Assembly (NCBI GenBank): GCA_903970355.1
Contig: CAJCIF010000113.1
Location: 1 to 22,984 of the forward strand
Source of the DNA: Actinomycetota bacterium
GTDB lineage: Bacteria > Cyanobacteriota > Vampirovibrionia > Obscuribacterales > Obscuribacteraceae
Reading direction: 5' to 3'
DNA length: 22,984 nucleotides
Positions 1 through 7,629 of the stretch are shown here, one piece after another (positions within the stretch are counted from its first letter, which is position 1; every line of letters begins with the position of its first letter). The translations under genes and the position numbers were made by a program. The notes below the pieces were generated by a model. That model was not told the DNA's origin. It was given only the letters and a program-made list of their open reading frames with translations, and made no database searches.

Positions 1-265
1 TCGCGAAGTTGTTGAACAACACGCGCCACCTCAAGACGACAGTCCAATCCGAATTGGTAAGAGACTTCTTGCTGCAGGCATCATTAACGAACCATTTCTG
101 TACAACGCATTACGGTGTCAGTCACTGGCGCGAGAAGGGCTTCTTTCAGCTGATAATGCTGTTATAGTTCTTGCTACCTGCCGCACCGACAATCTTTCTC
201 TGGAAGAAGCTCTCCAGAAATTGAGTTGGTATCCACCTGCCAGAATGCACTGGAGCTGGGTCTAA
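1..265 (+). CDS. C-terminal part of an unidentified protein (5' end outside window)
   Basis: An open frame enters from the left edge (codons in phase from base 2) and stops at TAA 263-265, giving about 87 residues. The sequence has two short helical segments of the type 'RIGKRLLAAGIINEPFLYNA' followed by a similar leucine-rich segment ending in ALQKLSWYPP. This resembles the helical 'LGELLVEAGLI...EEAL' units of the MshEN/GspE N-terminal family. That resemblance is pattern recognition only. The start, full length and function cannot be seen. No membrane segment or catalytic motif is visible in the part shown. Confidence 0.55.
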   Translation, partial: REVVEQHAPPQDDSPIRIGKRLLAAGIINEPFLYNALRCQSLAREGLLSADNAVIVLATCRTDNLSLEEALQKLSWYPPARMHWSWV

Positions 266-384
266 AGCCTGCGCGAAATACGCAATTTAACAGCTCGATA
301 ACATCATTTCAGCAATAGATATGTAACCTCCTCCCTAGAGGCTGGTGCATTTGCGCCGCTGCTCAGAAAAATAGGGAAAGCTGG

Positions 385-969
385 ATGACTGAAGTTGACC
401 AGGATATTGTTCGTATACGGCACGCTGTCGATGCTGCAGCTCACAACCATTCGGACCCTAAAGCCGATCACGCCACAACATACGCCAATGTCATTCGTGA
501 ATTGCGTGATGATTTAGCCGTTCTTCCTCCCAAAGACTCAGCGCGCGTTCTTTCTGCAGCTATAACTTCCATGGTTCGAGATGGGCTTCTCTACCTACCG
601 AGCTCTTTTGATTTCGATACTTCCAAAGTCAAAGCAACCGTCGACCAAGACAAAATTCAACTGACTGATAAAAACGGAAAGGGAACGATTACCATTTCAG
701 AGGGTGCGATCTCACCCACATTGAATGAGGTAGAGAAACAGGCATACCGTAAAAATGGCGTCCATAGTATTTTGGATGCAGGCAAGGGCTTAAAAGTACT
801 GCGGGGTCTGCAAAATGCCACTCACGGCGCAACTGTCACTCTGCCAGACCTGACCGTCGAATCGCACGTACCCATGAACGTTATTGCCGAAGATCTACTT
901 CACAGACAAGGCATCGCCAAGCCAACGCCAAATCAAATCGACAGCGAAGTGAAGAAGTTAAAGAAGTAG
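385..969 (+). CDS. Hypothetical protein, 194 aa, soluble
   Basis: ATG start with a weak purine stretch (AGGGAAAG) upstream. I do not recognise the family. The N-terminal 70 residues look helical and charged. A middle part around residues 80-110 has alternating beta-like segments (KIQLTDKNGKGTITISEGAI). The C-terminal part ends in a lysine-rich helix (EVKKLKK). There is no signal peptide, membrane span or cysteine pair, so it is probably cytoplasmic. It lies 119 bp after the preceding gene and converges on the acyltransferase gene, with only 24 bp between the two stops. No function is proposed. Confidence 0.7.
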   Translation: MTEVDQDIVRIRHAVDAAAHNHSDPKADHATTYANVIRELRDDLAVLPPKDSARVLSAAITSMVRDGLLYLPSSFDFDTSKVKATVDQDKIQLTDKNGKGTITISEGAISPTLNEVEKQAYRKNGVHSILDAGKGLKVLRGLQNATHGATVTLPDLTVESHVPMNVIAEDLLHRQGIAKPTPNQIDSEVKKLKK

Positions 970-993
970 TTGGTTCGTAAGGAATCGAACTAA
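970..993. terminator. Possible bidirectional stem-loop between convergent genes
   Basis: TTGGTTCG (970-977) pairs with CGAACTAA (986-993) with one G-T wobble, around an 8-nt loop. It fills the gap between the two convergent stop codons. There is no clear T-run on either side, so terminator activity is uncertain. Confidence 0.35.
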
Positions 994-1848
994 TTAATTA
1001 GCTAAAAAAGCTGGGTTGTGGGTCGGGGACATGCCGGAGAGCCGGTCCAATTCTTCTCTAACGTATTCTTCCAAACCGCCATTGAGCAATTTGATTACAT
1101 CCTGCATGAAACGAGCACATGGTGCGCCGTCTACTACGCGATGGTCAAAGTTGAGGACGACTGACAAAATAGGTCTGATTTCGACTTTTCCGTTTTTAGC
1201 AACCGGTCTGTCTTCAACCACGCCAACTCCAAAGGTAGCTGTGGTGACGGCTGGTGGAATTATTACCCGGGCGCCGAATTTGCCCAGGGAGCTAAAACCG
1301 AAAGTAGCACCCATATAGTGCAAACGCATCTGGGGTACTCTTAAACCGAAGAAGAGAATGATTTTGCGGATGAACTCAGGCATCTTATTGAACCAGTGCT
1401 GCAGTTCAAGTTCAGAATTCTCGTTGATTTCATCTTCGCTGAAAGAACGCAGTTCATCGGCAATTTCGGTAATTGGTTTTGAATCTGCTTCCTTTATAGT
1501 GCCGAAGAAAACACCCGGCTCACCGTTAACGAAACGTTCCACGGTAAAACCAGCTGTGATGTTTTCCAGGGTAATAACCTGTCCAGTCGGTAAAAGAGCG
1601 CTGCGCATGATCGGATGGGTACGTTGCGCAATAGCAATCGCCTTAAGCAAGATGGCAGTAACAGTGGTTTTGTAGCCGAGAGCGTTGAATTTCTTGCGCA
1701 GATCTTCAGCCCACGTCATGTCTATGTCATAGAAAAGATAAGCCGGTATGGCTGGCACACCGCAGAGGCGAATCATATCTATGACATTCCGACGAACTTT
1801 CGGAATGCTACTGTCGTTATAATTGCTATCGCCGGATTGAGAATCCAC
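994..1848 (-). CDS. Stand-alone 2-oxoacid dehydrogenase acyltransferase (E2) catalytic-domain protein
   Basis: The protein aligns by eye with the catalytic domain of E2 subunits of 2-oxoacid dehydrogenase complexes, a CAT-like acyltransferase fold. The signature FDHRVVDGA, with the catalytic histidine of the DHRxxDG motif, lies about 50 residues from the C-terminus. Other E2-like stretches are 'KTTVTAILLKAIAIAQ' and 'ATFGVGVVEDRPV'. It lacks the lipoyl and peripheral-subunit-binding domains of true E2 subunits, and no E1 or E3 gene is nearby. It may therefore be a free-standing acyltransferase, or a partner lipoylated elsewhere. The frame is open back to a TTG at 1884, but a strong GGGAGG (1855-1860) sits 6 nt before GTG 1848, so I place the start there (284 aa). 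Confidence 0.8.
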   Translation of the reverse strand: MDSQSGDSNYNDSSIPKVRRNVIDMIRLCGVPAIPAYLFYDIDMTWAEDLRKKFNALGYKTTVTAILLKAIAIAQRTHPIMRSALLPTGQVITLENITAGFTVERFVNGEPGVFFGTIKEADSKPITEIADELRSFSEDEINENSELELQHWFNKMPEFIRKIILFFGLRVPQMRLHYMGATFGFSSLGKFGARVIIPPAVTTATFGVGVVEDRPVAKNGKVEIRPILSVVLNFDHRVVDGAPCARFMQDVIKLLNGGLEEYVREELDRLSGMSPTHNPAFLAN

Positions 1849-2123
1849 GTTAGGCCTCCCTTTAAGTCGCCGGTGCTCTTTCAAACTTTTTGAACTAGCT
1901 CAAACTGTCTCTTGAACCACCCCAATGGACGGTAGTCTAACACAGTACTTGACGGCTCCTTACTTCTTTAAAGTACAGCACAACAAATGTTTAGCCAAGA
2001 TGTTTACCTGACCCTATTTTCCTCTTTTTTGTAACGGACGCCAAAAAACAGAGCCCAGTTCCGGATTTAACGTGGAATTTAGACTTTACACGGGTAACGA
2101 TCTTTTATTTGAACCGAGGATTT

Positions 2124-2543
2124 ATGGAAACAGCCAACAATCAGCCCGGCACCGCCAAAATTGACACCTTTTTGTCCGCACCAGCCTTTGCAGTGGTGGG
2201 TGCCAGTGACGATGAGCGCAAATTCGGGCATAAGTGCTTCGTTTCCTACCTAAAAACCGGGCGCAAGGCCTATCCGGTCAATCCTAAGGTTGAAACCGTT
2301 TTGGGTCACACGGCATACAAAACTTTGAAGGATTTACCCGAACAAATTCAGTCGATATCGATAATCACACCACCTGTGGTGACTGAGGCCGTAGTTGATG
2401 AAGCAATCGCGCTTGGCGTAAAGAATATATGGATGCAACCTGGTGCTGAAAGCAAACTGGCTGTTACTAAAGCTGAGCAAGCCGGCATAAACGTCATTTA
2501 TGGCGGACCCTGTTTGCTTGTGACCTTAGGCTATTTCGGTTAA
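2124..2543 (+). CDS. CoA-binding domain protein (YccU-like, CoA_binding_2)
   Basis: A small single-domain Rossmann-fold protein of 139 aa. The N-terminal FAVVGASDDERKFGHKC is the nucleotide-binding loop of the CoA-binding family, related to the N-terminal domain of succinyl-CoA synthetase alpha. It is followed by YPVNPK, ITPPVV and 'GVKNIWMQPGAES', all typical of YccU-type proteins. The ligand is presumed to be CoA or acyl-CoA; the cellular role of the family is poorly defined. The frame extends to TTG 2109, but GAGGA directly before ATG 2124 favours the ATG. It stands alone, about 275 bp from the divergent acyltransferase gene, and converges on the AbiTii-like gene. The shared CoA theme with that neighbour may be coincidence. 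Confidence 0.85.
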   Translation: METANNQPGTAKIDTFLSAPAFAVVGASDDERKFGHKCFVSYLKTGRKAYPVNPKVETVLGHTAYKTLKDLPEQIQSISIITPPVVTEAVVDEAIALGVKNIWMQPGAESKLAVTKAEQAGINVIYGGPCLLVTLGYFG

Positions 2544-2573
2544 AGAGCTGCTGGGCTCAAACCGCATCGGCAC

Positions 2574-3071
2574 TCAAGCTTTCTGGCCTGAAGCCACTTT
2601 ATCAAGCACGGCTATGACGCGCTGCCGAATCGTCGTGATTATTTGAGTTAATTGCGGTTTGGAGAATTCGCAGACAACATTGCCCAACCCCTTGGCAAGT
2701 ACGGCTGTCAAGTCAGGGCAATCAGCTAAGGCAACTGGTCCAGGCAAACTATCGAATTCTTCCAACCAAGAGACAGGTGCGCTTAAAAAATACTTTCCCC
2801 TGGAGGCAAAGGGGTGATCGAGATCGTTAAGATCGCCGCTGGCATCAAGAATCTTTAAACTCCCTTGAACTATTCGATAGGCAGGCAGATCGTTATGAAC
2901 GATATGTTCCTTTTGATAAAACTCAAGAGTGTTTGAATAGCCCTGCAGCTCGTTGACCAACCACATAATTATGTCGTCGGGTACTCGATCTTTGACTATT
3001 GGTAAGGCTTTTACAATGCCGTCTCCAACGCTTATTTCTTTACGTTGAAGTTGCTGCCTAAGCTGGTCCAA
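2574..3071 (-). CDS. AbiTii-like domain protein
   Basis: The N-terminal part resembles the AbiTii domain found in abortive-infection-type and many uncharacterised proteins: an 'isvgdgivKALPIVKD' helix, a short spacer, 'IMWLVNELQGYS', then 'LPAYRIVQGSLKI' opening a beta region. The remainder (about 90 residues) is not recognised and ends in a helix (QIITTIRQRVIAVLDKVA). No membrane segment is visible. Start choice: the frame is open to ATG 3164 and has ATG 3101, neither with a ribosome site. TTG 3071 has GAGAGG 8 nt upstream, starts just before the domain, and leaves about 130 bp for a divergent promoter with the polyprenyl synthase gene. The start is uncertain. A phage-defence role is only suggested by the family name. 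Confidence 0.6.
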   Translation of the reverse strand: MDQLRQQLQRKEISVGDGIVKALPIVKDRVPDDIIMWLVNELQGYSNTLEFYQKEHIVHNDLPAYRIVQGSLKILDASGDLNDLDHPFASRGKYFLSAPVSWLEEFDSLPGPVALADCPDLTAVLAKGLGNVVCEFSKPQLTQIITTIRQRVIAVLDKVASGQKA

Positions 3072-3199
3072 AAACAAAACCTCTCGGGGGCCGGCACACA
3101 TGAGTATAGTATGAATTGGTACAAATGCCGAAACATGCACCAGAATTCGTAATCGCTCTGGCATAATTTGTCATCTAATAACGAGCGCACAGAATTCCG

Positions 3200-4246
3200 A
3201 TGACAACCCTCAAAAATTCGGCTGAAACTTCGCCTGCAAAGGTGCACTCACTTCAGGCGCTTGATTTGTCTCAAATCATCGAGCCTGTTAAAGACGACCT
3301 ACTGGTCGTCGAAGAGTGGCTGGAAACGAATCTCGTTGACGACAATCCTTTTATAGCGGAACTGCTTAGCCAGGTATTCCGCGCTGGCGGCAAGAGAATC
3401 AGACCGGCAGTGGTGTTGCTTAGTTCGCATGCCAGTCTGGATGCTTCCCGCCCCTTTAGTCGGCTGCACATTATTCTGGCTGTTTTGACCGAACTTATAC
3501 ATGCAGCAAGTTTGGTGCACGATGACGTAATCGATAGTGCTTCCTTGAGGCGTGGCCAGGAGACTGTCAATCGGCGTTGGAACGACCGCGTCGCCGTTCT
3601 CATGGGAGATTTGCTTTTCGCTCAAGCTTCTATTTGTCTGGCGCGCATCATGAATCCGGTTGTGGTTGGAATTTACGGACAAGTCCTGGGCGACCTGTGT
3701 GCAGGTGAAATTCGACAAATGCGTCAACAGTTTTCAACCGAACTGACATTCCCTGATTACATCAAGAAATCAATCAACAAAACGGCATCACTTTTTGCAG
3801 CCGGTGCTCACAGTGGTGCAATATTGAATGCCAATCCCGATGCCTCGGTGAGTGCTCTTAAAGAATATGGCTTGAATCTAGGCTTATGTTTCCAAATTGT
3901 CGATGATTTGCTTGATGTAATCGGCGAAAGCAACAAAATGGGCAAAATGGCTGGCAGTGATTTGCGCGGTGGTGTGCTTACGGCACCTGCCCTCTATCTG
4001 CTTGAGGAAAAGAGTGCTGCTTCCAAGCGCCTGGAAGAATTGGTGCGCTCTCGCGATGTTACAAGCGATGAAGGCTCCGAAGAAGCTCTCTCTCTAATTC
4101 GAAACAGCAATGCAATTGAACGTACTTCTGATTTGGCAAAGGAATTCGCAAATAAAGGACGAATGTCCTTGTTAACGATTGCGCCAAGCAATTATCGTGA
4201 TTCTTTGGAAGCACTTTTGGATTACGTGCTCACGAGGGCTAATTGA
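3200..4246 (+). CDS. Long-chain (all-trans) polyprenyl diphosphate synthase
   Basis: A type I trans-prenyltransferase of 348 aa. It condenses isopentenyl diphosphate onto an allylic primer to make a long chain, probably the quinone side chain. Visible motifs are GGKRIRP (about residues 63-69), the first aspartate-rich motif DDVID (108-112) in LVHDDVIDSASLRRG, and the second DDLLD (235-239) in FQIVDDLLDVIGESNKMGK. Small residues before the first motif (HAASLVHDD) fit the IspB/solanesyl-synthase type rather than short-chain farnesyl synthases; exact chain length cannot be read. ATG start without an obvious ribosome site. It is the first gene of a tightly spaced unit with the precorrin-2 dehydrogenase-like, resB and ccsA genes, consistent with respiratory quinone supply. 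Confidence 0.92.
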   Translation: MTTLKNSAETSPAKVHSLQALDLSQIIEPVKDDLLVVEEWLETNLVDDNPFIAELLSQVFRAGGKRIRPAVVLLSSHASLDASRPFSRLHIILAVLTELIHAASLVHDDVIDSASLRRGQETVNRRWNDRVAVLMGDLLFAQASICLARIMNPVVVGIYGQVLGDLCAGEIRQMRQQFSTELTFPDYIKKSINKTASLFAAGAHSGAILNANPDASVSALKEYGLNLGLCFQIVDDLLDVIGESNKMGKMAGSDLRGGVLTAPALYLLEEKSAASKRLEELVRSRDVTSDEGSEEALSLIRNSNAIERTSDLAKEFANKGRMSLLTIAPSNYRDSLEALLDYVLTRAN

Positions 4247-4252
4247 TCTGCC

Positions 4253-4969
4253 ATGAGGTTCGAACGAACAATCGGCGGCATTCTGACTTTCTGTCCGATC
4301 AGCCTGGATTTGAGAGGCAAAAATCTTCTCATCGTCGGTGGTGGCAAGTTAGCTCTGCGAGAATTGAATCGGCTCGTTGAATTTGGTGCGTTAATAGATA
4401 TAGTTGCACCACGAATAATCAGTGAGATGCAAGAAACCATACACATTGTCGGCAAAAGCATCCGTCTTCATTCGCGCTCTTTTGGCGACCAAGACAGGGA
4501 AGCCATTAAAAATAAAACGTACATTCTGGCTCTAGCTGTCAGCGACAATCAAATTGAAAATGAAGCCATAATCAGCACTGCCAGAGAGCATGGCTGCCCG
4601 GTGTACGACGCTATTGCTGTTGAGAAGAGCGATTTTCTATTGCCTGCTCTCTTAAAACGCGGACATTTAAAAATATCTGTCTCCACAGATGGTATCAGTC
4701 ATGCCCTGGAAAAATCTTTGCTGCGTCGCATTGAAGCAGCCCTTCAACCAGAGCTCGACAAATATCATATTTTTCTCAACACGATGGTGGAGAGACTGGA
4801 AACAATTAGCAATTCAAAAGAGTTCGACAACACTGCTCGGGCTAGAATTCAAAACAGTCTCGAAAACTCAGAAGAATTATGGAACGCTGTCGAACGCCAC
4901 AAGTTCGAAGAAGCTCAAGCTATAATTGACCGGGTTTTTGAAGAAAGTGGCACAGCAGTTGGCACTTAA
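4253..4969 (+). CDS. Precorrin-2 dehydrogenase / sirohydrochlorin ferrochelatase-like (Met8/CysG-N)
   Basis: Expected to oxidise precorrin-2 to sirohydrochlorin using NAD+, and possibly to insert iron, towards sirohaem or haem. An N-terminal Rossmann domain carries VGGGKLALRE (residues 28-37). LALAVSD has the aspartate (about 98) at the position of the catalytic Asp of Met8p/CysG. The dimerisation segment SDFLLPALLKRG then 'LKISVSTDGISHALEKS' is nearly canonical. There is no C-terminal methyltransferase domain, so this is not a full CysG. The 238-aa length is somewhat long, with a helical C-terminal tail. It starts 6 nt after the polyprenyl synthase stop and ends 18 nt before resB, so it is surely co-transcribed. 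Next to haem-attachment genes it may serve haem supply. Confidence 0.85.
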   Translation: MRFERTIGGILTFCPISLDLRGKNLLIVGGGKLALRELNRLVEFGALIDIVAPRIISEMQETIHIVGKSIRLHSRSFGDQDREAIKNKTYILALAVSDNQIENEAIISTAREHGCPVYDAIAVEKSDFLLPALLKRGHLKISVSTDGISHALEKSLLRRIEAALQPELDKYHIFLNTMVERLETISNSKEFDNTARARIQNSLENSEELWNAVERHKFEEAQAIIDRVFEESGTAVGT

Positions 4970-4987
4970 ATTTCAGCTTAGAAGGTT

Positions 4988-6394
4988 ATGGAAGCAGTAA
5001 GGACGACAGTCGAAGCCCGCGCCTCAAAGCGTTCGCGCGCGACCTGGTCTGTCTTCTCATCGGTAAAGCTCACCGTGCTGTTGCTCAGTTTGATAGCCTT
5101 CACAGTCCTGCTTGGCGCCTGGTGTCCACAAGAATCGCAAGTTGGGCAGGAAAAGGTTTTCGAACAATTTGGCACTGATGTTGCTCCCTGGATGATTAAG
5201 CTTGGCATATCTGATATTTTTCACACGCCTTTCTTTCTTACTCTGATTGCACTCCTCACCATCAATCTGGTTGTCGCAAGCTGGCAGCGTGTCTTCCCTC
5301 GTTTGTGGGTATTGCGGCATCCGCTGCCATTTTTAAATCCATCTGAGGTAATGCGGCTCCCTGTCTCGAAAACACTCACTACAAGTATTGAGCCAGATCA
5401 ATTGATCAACCAATTGAGCAAGAAGCTCAAACACAATTTATATTTCGTGCGGCGCCAGGGAACTTCGCTTGTAGCCGAAAGTGGAAAAATCGGCCGCCTG
5501 GCACCCACCATTACACATATTGGTCTACTCACACTTTTACTGGGAGTGACGATTAGCTCCTGGACCGGTTTTTCCGGATTCAAGCCGGTCTTACTTGGAT
5601 CAAATTTGTTTTTTGGTGATTCCGAGCACTCTAAATTGTGGATCGGTAAATTACCAACCTGGCATATAAAGGTCGATTCAACCAGACGAGAAAATTACGA
5701 GAGTGGTGAAGCCAAACAGTGGTATAGCCGCCTCACGGTTCTCGATCAAAACGATCATGTTGTGAAATCGGAAGAAATTTCGGTAAACAATCCTCTCTCG
5801 TATGAAGGTGTGGATATTTACCAATCTAGTTGGGGACTGGATCAAATTCAGCTTGCCTTCAATGGTCAGGCAAAAACAATGTCGCTTCGACCGATGGGCA
5901 AACTTTATGCCGCATTCTTGCCGCTCACGAAAGATCTTATTCTTATTTTTTCAGTGCGTGACCAGGAAGGTCCGATGCGTGTGTTTGCCAAAAGACCAGA
6001 TTGGGATGCGCCAAAACTGCTTGGTGAAATTGCCGTGGGCAAATCATTGAAATTAGGAACTGTGCAATTGACATATGGCGGAGCGCTTCCTGTAACAGGA
6101 TTGCAATATAAGTGTGATCCTGGTCTTGCCATAACTTACACAGCATTCGCTTTTATCATGTTGGGAGTTTGTTTAGCCTCCATACCGCATCGCCAGGTTT
6201 GGGCGGCAGTTTCTCCGGATGGCTACGGCTCATCTTTTCTCTTTATTGGCGGCAGTGCTAAAAAAGGAAAAATTCTCTTTGGCAAGCAAATGGATAAGAT
6301 CGTCGCTCAACTGCAGAAAGAACTACCCGGCAGAGCGAATGAAGCGTTGCCAGAAAATTCTTATAGTTCTGCAAAGGATACTGTAAATGTCTGA
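4988..6394 (+). CDS. resB: Cytochrome c biogenesis protein ResB (Ccs1)
   Basis: One half of the System II haem delivery and attachment complex in the inner membrane (468 aa). Transmembrane segments are visible at about 26-45, 81-99, 174-192 and 379-399. A large extracytoplasmic domain lies between the third and fourth, and a soluble tail follows. H177 in TITHIGLLTLLLG lies in the third membrane segment, where ResB/Ccs1 proteins carry a conserved haem-associated histidine. The extracytoplasmic part shows the usual 'NNPLSYEGVDIYQSSWG'. The gene overlaps ccsA by 8 bp, which implies translational coupling and 1:1 production with its partner. Start ATG 4988 has AGAAGG close upstream. Confidence 0.93.
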   Translation: MEAVRTTVEARASKRSRATWSVFSSVKLTVLLLSLIAFTVLLGAWCPQESQVGQEKVFEQFGTDVAPWMIKLGISDIFHTPFFLTLIALLTINLVVASWQRVFPRLWVLRHPLPFLNPSEVMRLPVSKTLTTSIEPDQLINQLSKKLKHNLYFVRRQGTSLVAESGKIGRLAPTITHIGLLTLLLGVTISSWTGFSGFKPVLLGSNLFFGDSEHSKLWIGKLPTWHIKVDSTRRENYESGEAKQWYSRLTVLDQNDHVVKSEEISVNNPLSYEGVDIYQSSWGLDQIQLAFNGQAKTMSLRPMGKLYAAFLPLTKDLILIFSVRDQEGPMRVFAKRPDWDAPKLLGEIAVGKSLKLGTVQLTYGGALPVTGLQYKCDPGLAITYTAFAFIMLGVCLASIPHRQVWAAVSPDGYGSSFLFIGGSAKKGKILFGKQMDKIVAQLQKELPGRANEALPENSYSSAKDTVNV

Positions 6395-7379
6395 ATTCCA
6401 ACTGGCGCTAACGAACACGGCCGGACTTTCATCAGTCGCATCATTTTGGGTTTTTGTAGCCTCCAATGCTTTTGCAAAATGGCAAAAGGTTATGCTGCGC
6501 CTGGCTCAGATCGTAATGGTTGTTGGTTTTGTATCGCTCACGGTGGCGATCGTCGCCCGTGGCATTGAAGCACAACGATTTCCGCTCGCTAATCTATATG
6601 AATCACTGTTGTGGTTCGCCTGGGCCACTATGGGTGGTTATTTGTTTCTGGCCCGCTCCTACACAATTGGGCAATTAGGCTGGCTTGCCAGTTTGACGGC
6701 CACAGCGATGTTTTTATATGGCAGTTGGTTGCCTGCTTCCCAGCACGAAATTGCTCCCCTTGTACCGGCTCTCGTCAGTTACTGGCGCCAAATCCACGTG
6801 CCACCGCTTATAGTGTCGTATGCCATGTTTATCCTGGGCGGCTTATCGGCGTTGCTTGAACTTTGGGTGGGCGGTCGCCGCCAATCAATGTTCCTGGCTA
6901 TTGCGGCAATTGCATGTGCAGGTTTAGCCATTGCGCTTGGTACTTACACACCGATTGACTCCTTTTGGCTACAACTTTTATTTGTGGGTGGCAGCTTGGT
7001 AGGTTTGGTGTCTGCTTGGTTAAAACTGGACAAAGTGCGTCCAGCAAACACAGATAACAAGGCAGTGGAACTTTATGACGATGTTTGTTATCGCTGTGTT
7101 GCAATTGGTTTTCCGCTATTAACTATCGGAGTAATTACCGGAGGACTGTGGGCCAATCACGCGTGGGGCTCATACTGGTCCTGGGATCCAAAAGAATCAA
7201 TGGCACTTGTAACCTGGCTTAGCTATGCGGCTTACATTCATTTGCGCATTCACCGTGATGTATCTGGTGAGAAGCTTGCTATTGTTTCCGTTGCAGGTTT
7301 ATTGCTTGTTTTGTTGACCTATCTCGGTTTCAACTCACTTGGGTTTGGTGGGCTGCACAGCTACGGCCGGTTTAAATAA
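6387..7379 (+). CDS. ccsA: Cytochrome c biogenesis protein CcsA (ResC)
   Basis: A polytopic haem-handling membrane protein of 330 aa with about eight hydrophobic segments. The tryptophan-rich WWD motif is seen as WGSYWSWDPKES (about 260-271), flanked by conserved histidines in ANHAWG and GLHSYG near the C-terminus, plus one in QIHVPPLIVSYA. Together with ResB it forms the System II cytochrome c synthase, joining haem to CXXCH apocytochromes outside the membrane. The start lies inside the end of resB with AAAGGA at good spacing. No thioredoxin-like ResA gene is present in the window. Confidence 0.95.
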   Translation: MSEFQLALTNTAGLSSVASFWVFVASNAFAKWQKVMLRLAQIVMVVGFVSLTVAIVARGIEAQRFPLANLYESLLWFAWATMGGYLFLARSYTIGQLGWLASLTATAMFLYGSWLPASQHEIAPLVPALVSYWRQIHVPPLIVSYAMFILGGLSALLELWVGGRRQSMFLAIAAIACAGLAIALGTYTPIDSFWLQLLFVGGSLVGLVSAWLKLDKVRPANTDNKAVELYDDVCYRCVAIGFPLLTIGVITGGLWANHAWGSYWSWDPKESMALVTWLSYAAYIHLRIHRDVSGEKLAIVSVAGLLLVLLTYLGFNSLGFGGLHSYGRFK

Positions 7380-7397
7380 AAGTTATAGCTTCTTAAG

Positions 7398-7417
7398 CTG
7401 CGTGTAAGCGCAGTTTT
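7398..7417 (+). terminator. Putative intrinsic terminator after ccsA
   Basis: CTGCG (7398-7402), 6-nt loop, CGCAG (7409-7413), then TTTT. It lies 19 bp after the ccsA stop. The stem is short, so efficiency is uncertain. Confidence 0.5.
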
Positions 7418-7606
7418 AATAGATATGGAGAGCCCTTTCAATCTAGGGTTTTCCCCCTTACTGATGTGTAACAGAATCAATTTAATAAGTAATGACGTCA
7501 AGATCAACATGGGAATAAATATAGTAGTGGCTTCAAAAAAAAATTGTTTCTTTGAACTCATATCACTAAAGCGAGCCCTCGCAATGGTGTCGGAACCCTT
7601 TTTAAA

Positions 7607-7622
7607 GACGGCTTCAGCCGTA
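7607..7622 (+). promoter_or_regulatory. Small hairpin in place of a ribosome site before the sigma factor gene
   Basis: ACGGC (7608-7612), TTCA loop, GCCGT (7617-7621) ends 8 nt before ATG 7630. No purine-rich ribosome-binding sequence is present, so the hairpin occupies the 30S docking zone of the mRNA. The structure is visible in the sequence; a regulatory role is inference. Confidence 0.35.
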
Positions 7623-7629
7623 AAGCATA

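Noticed and set aside
3032..3247. Minus-strand 71-codon ORF across the AbiTii/polyprenyl junction
   Set aside because: Overlaps both genes in another frame, without a ribosome site or family resemblance.
7493..7500. TGACGTCA palindrome upstream of the sigma factor
   Set aside because: A lone 8-bp palindrome with no second copy or well-placed promoter; chance occurrence is likely.
7492..7525. Possible promoter (ATGACG ... TAAATA/TATAGT) for the sigma gene
   Set aside because: Hexamers match consensus weakly and the spacing options conflict.
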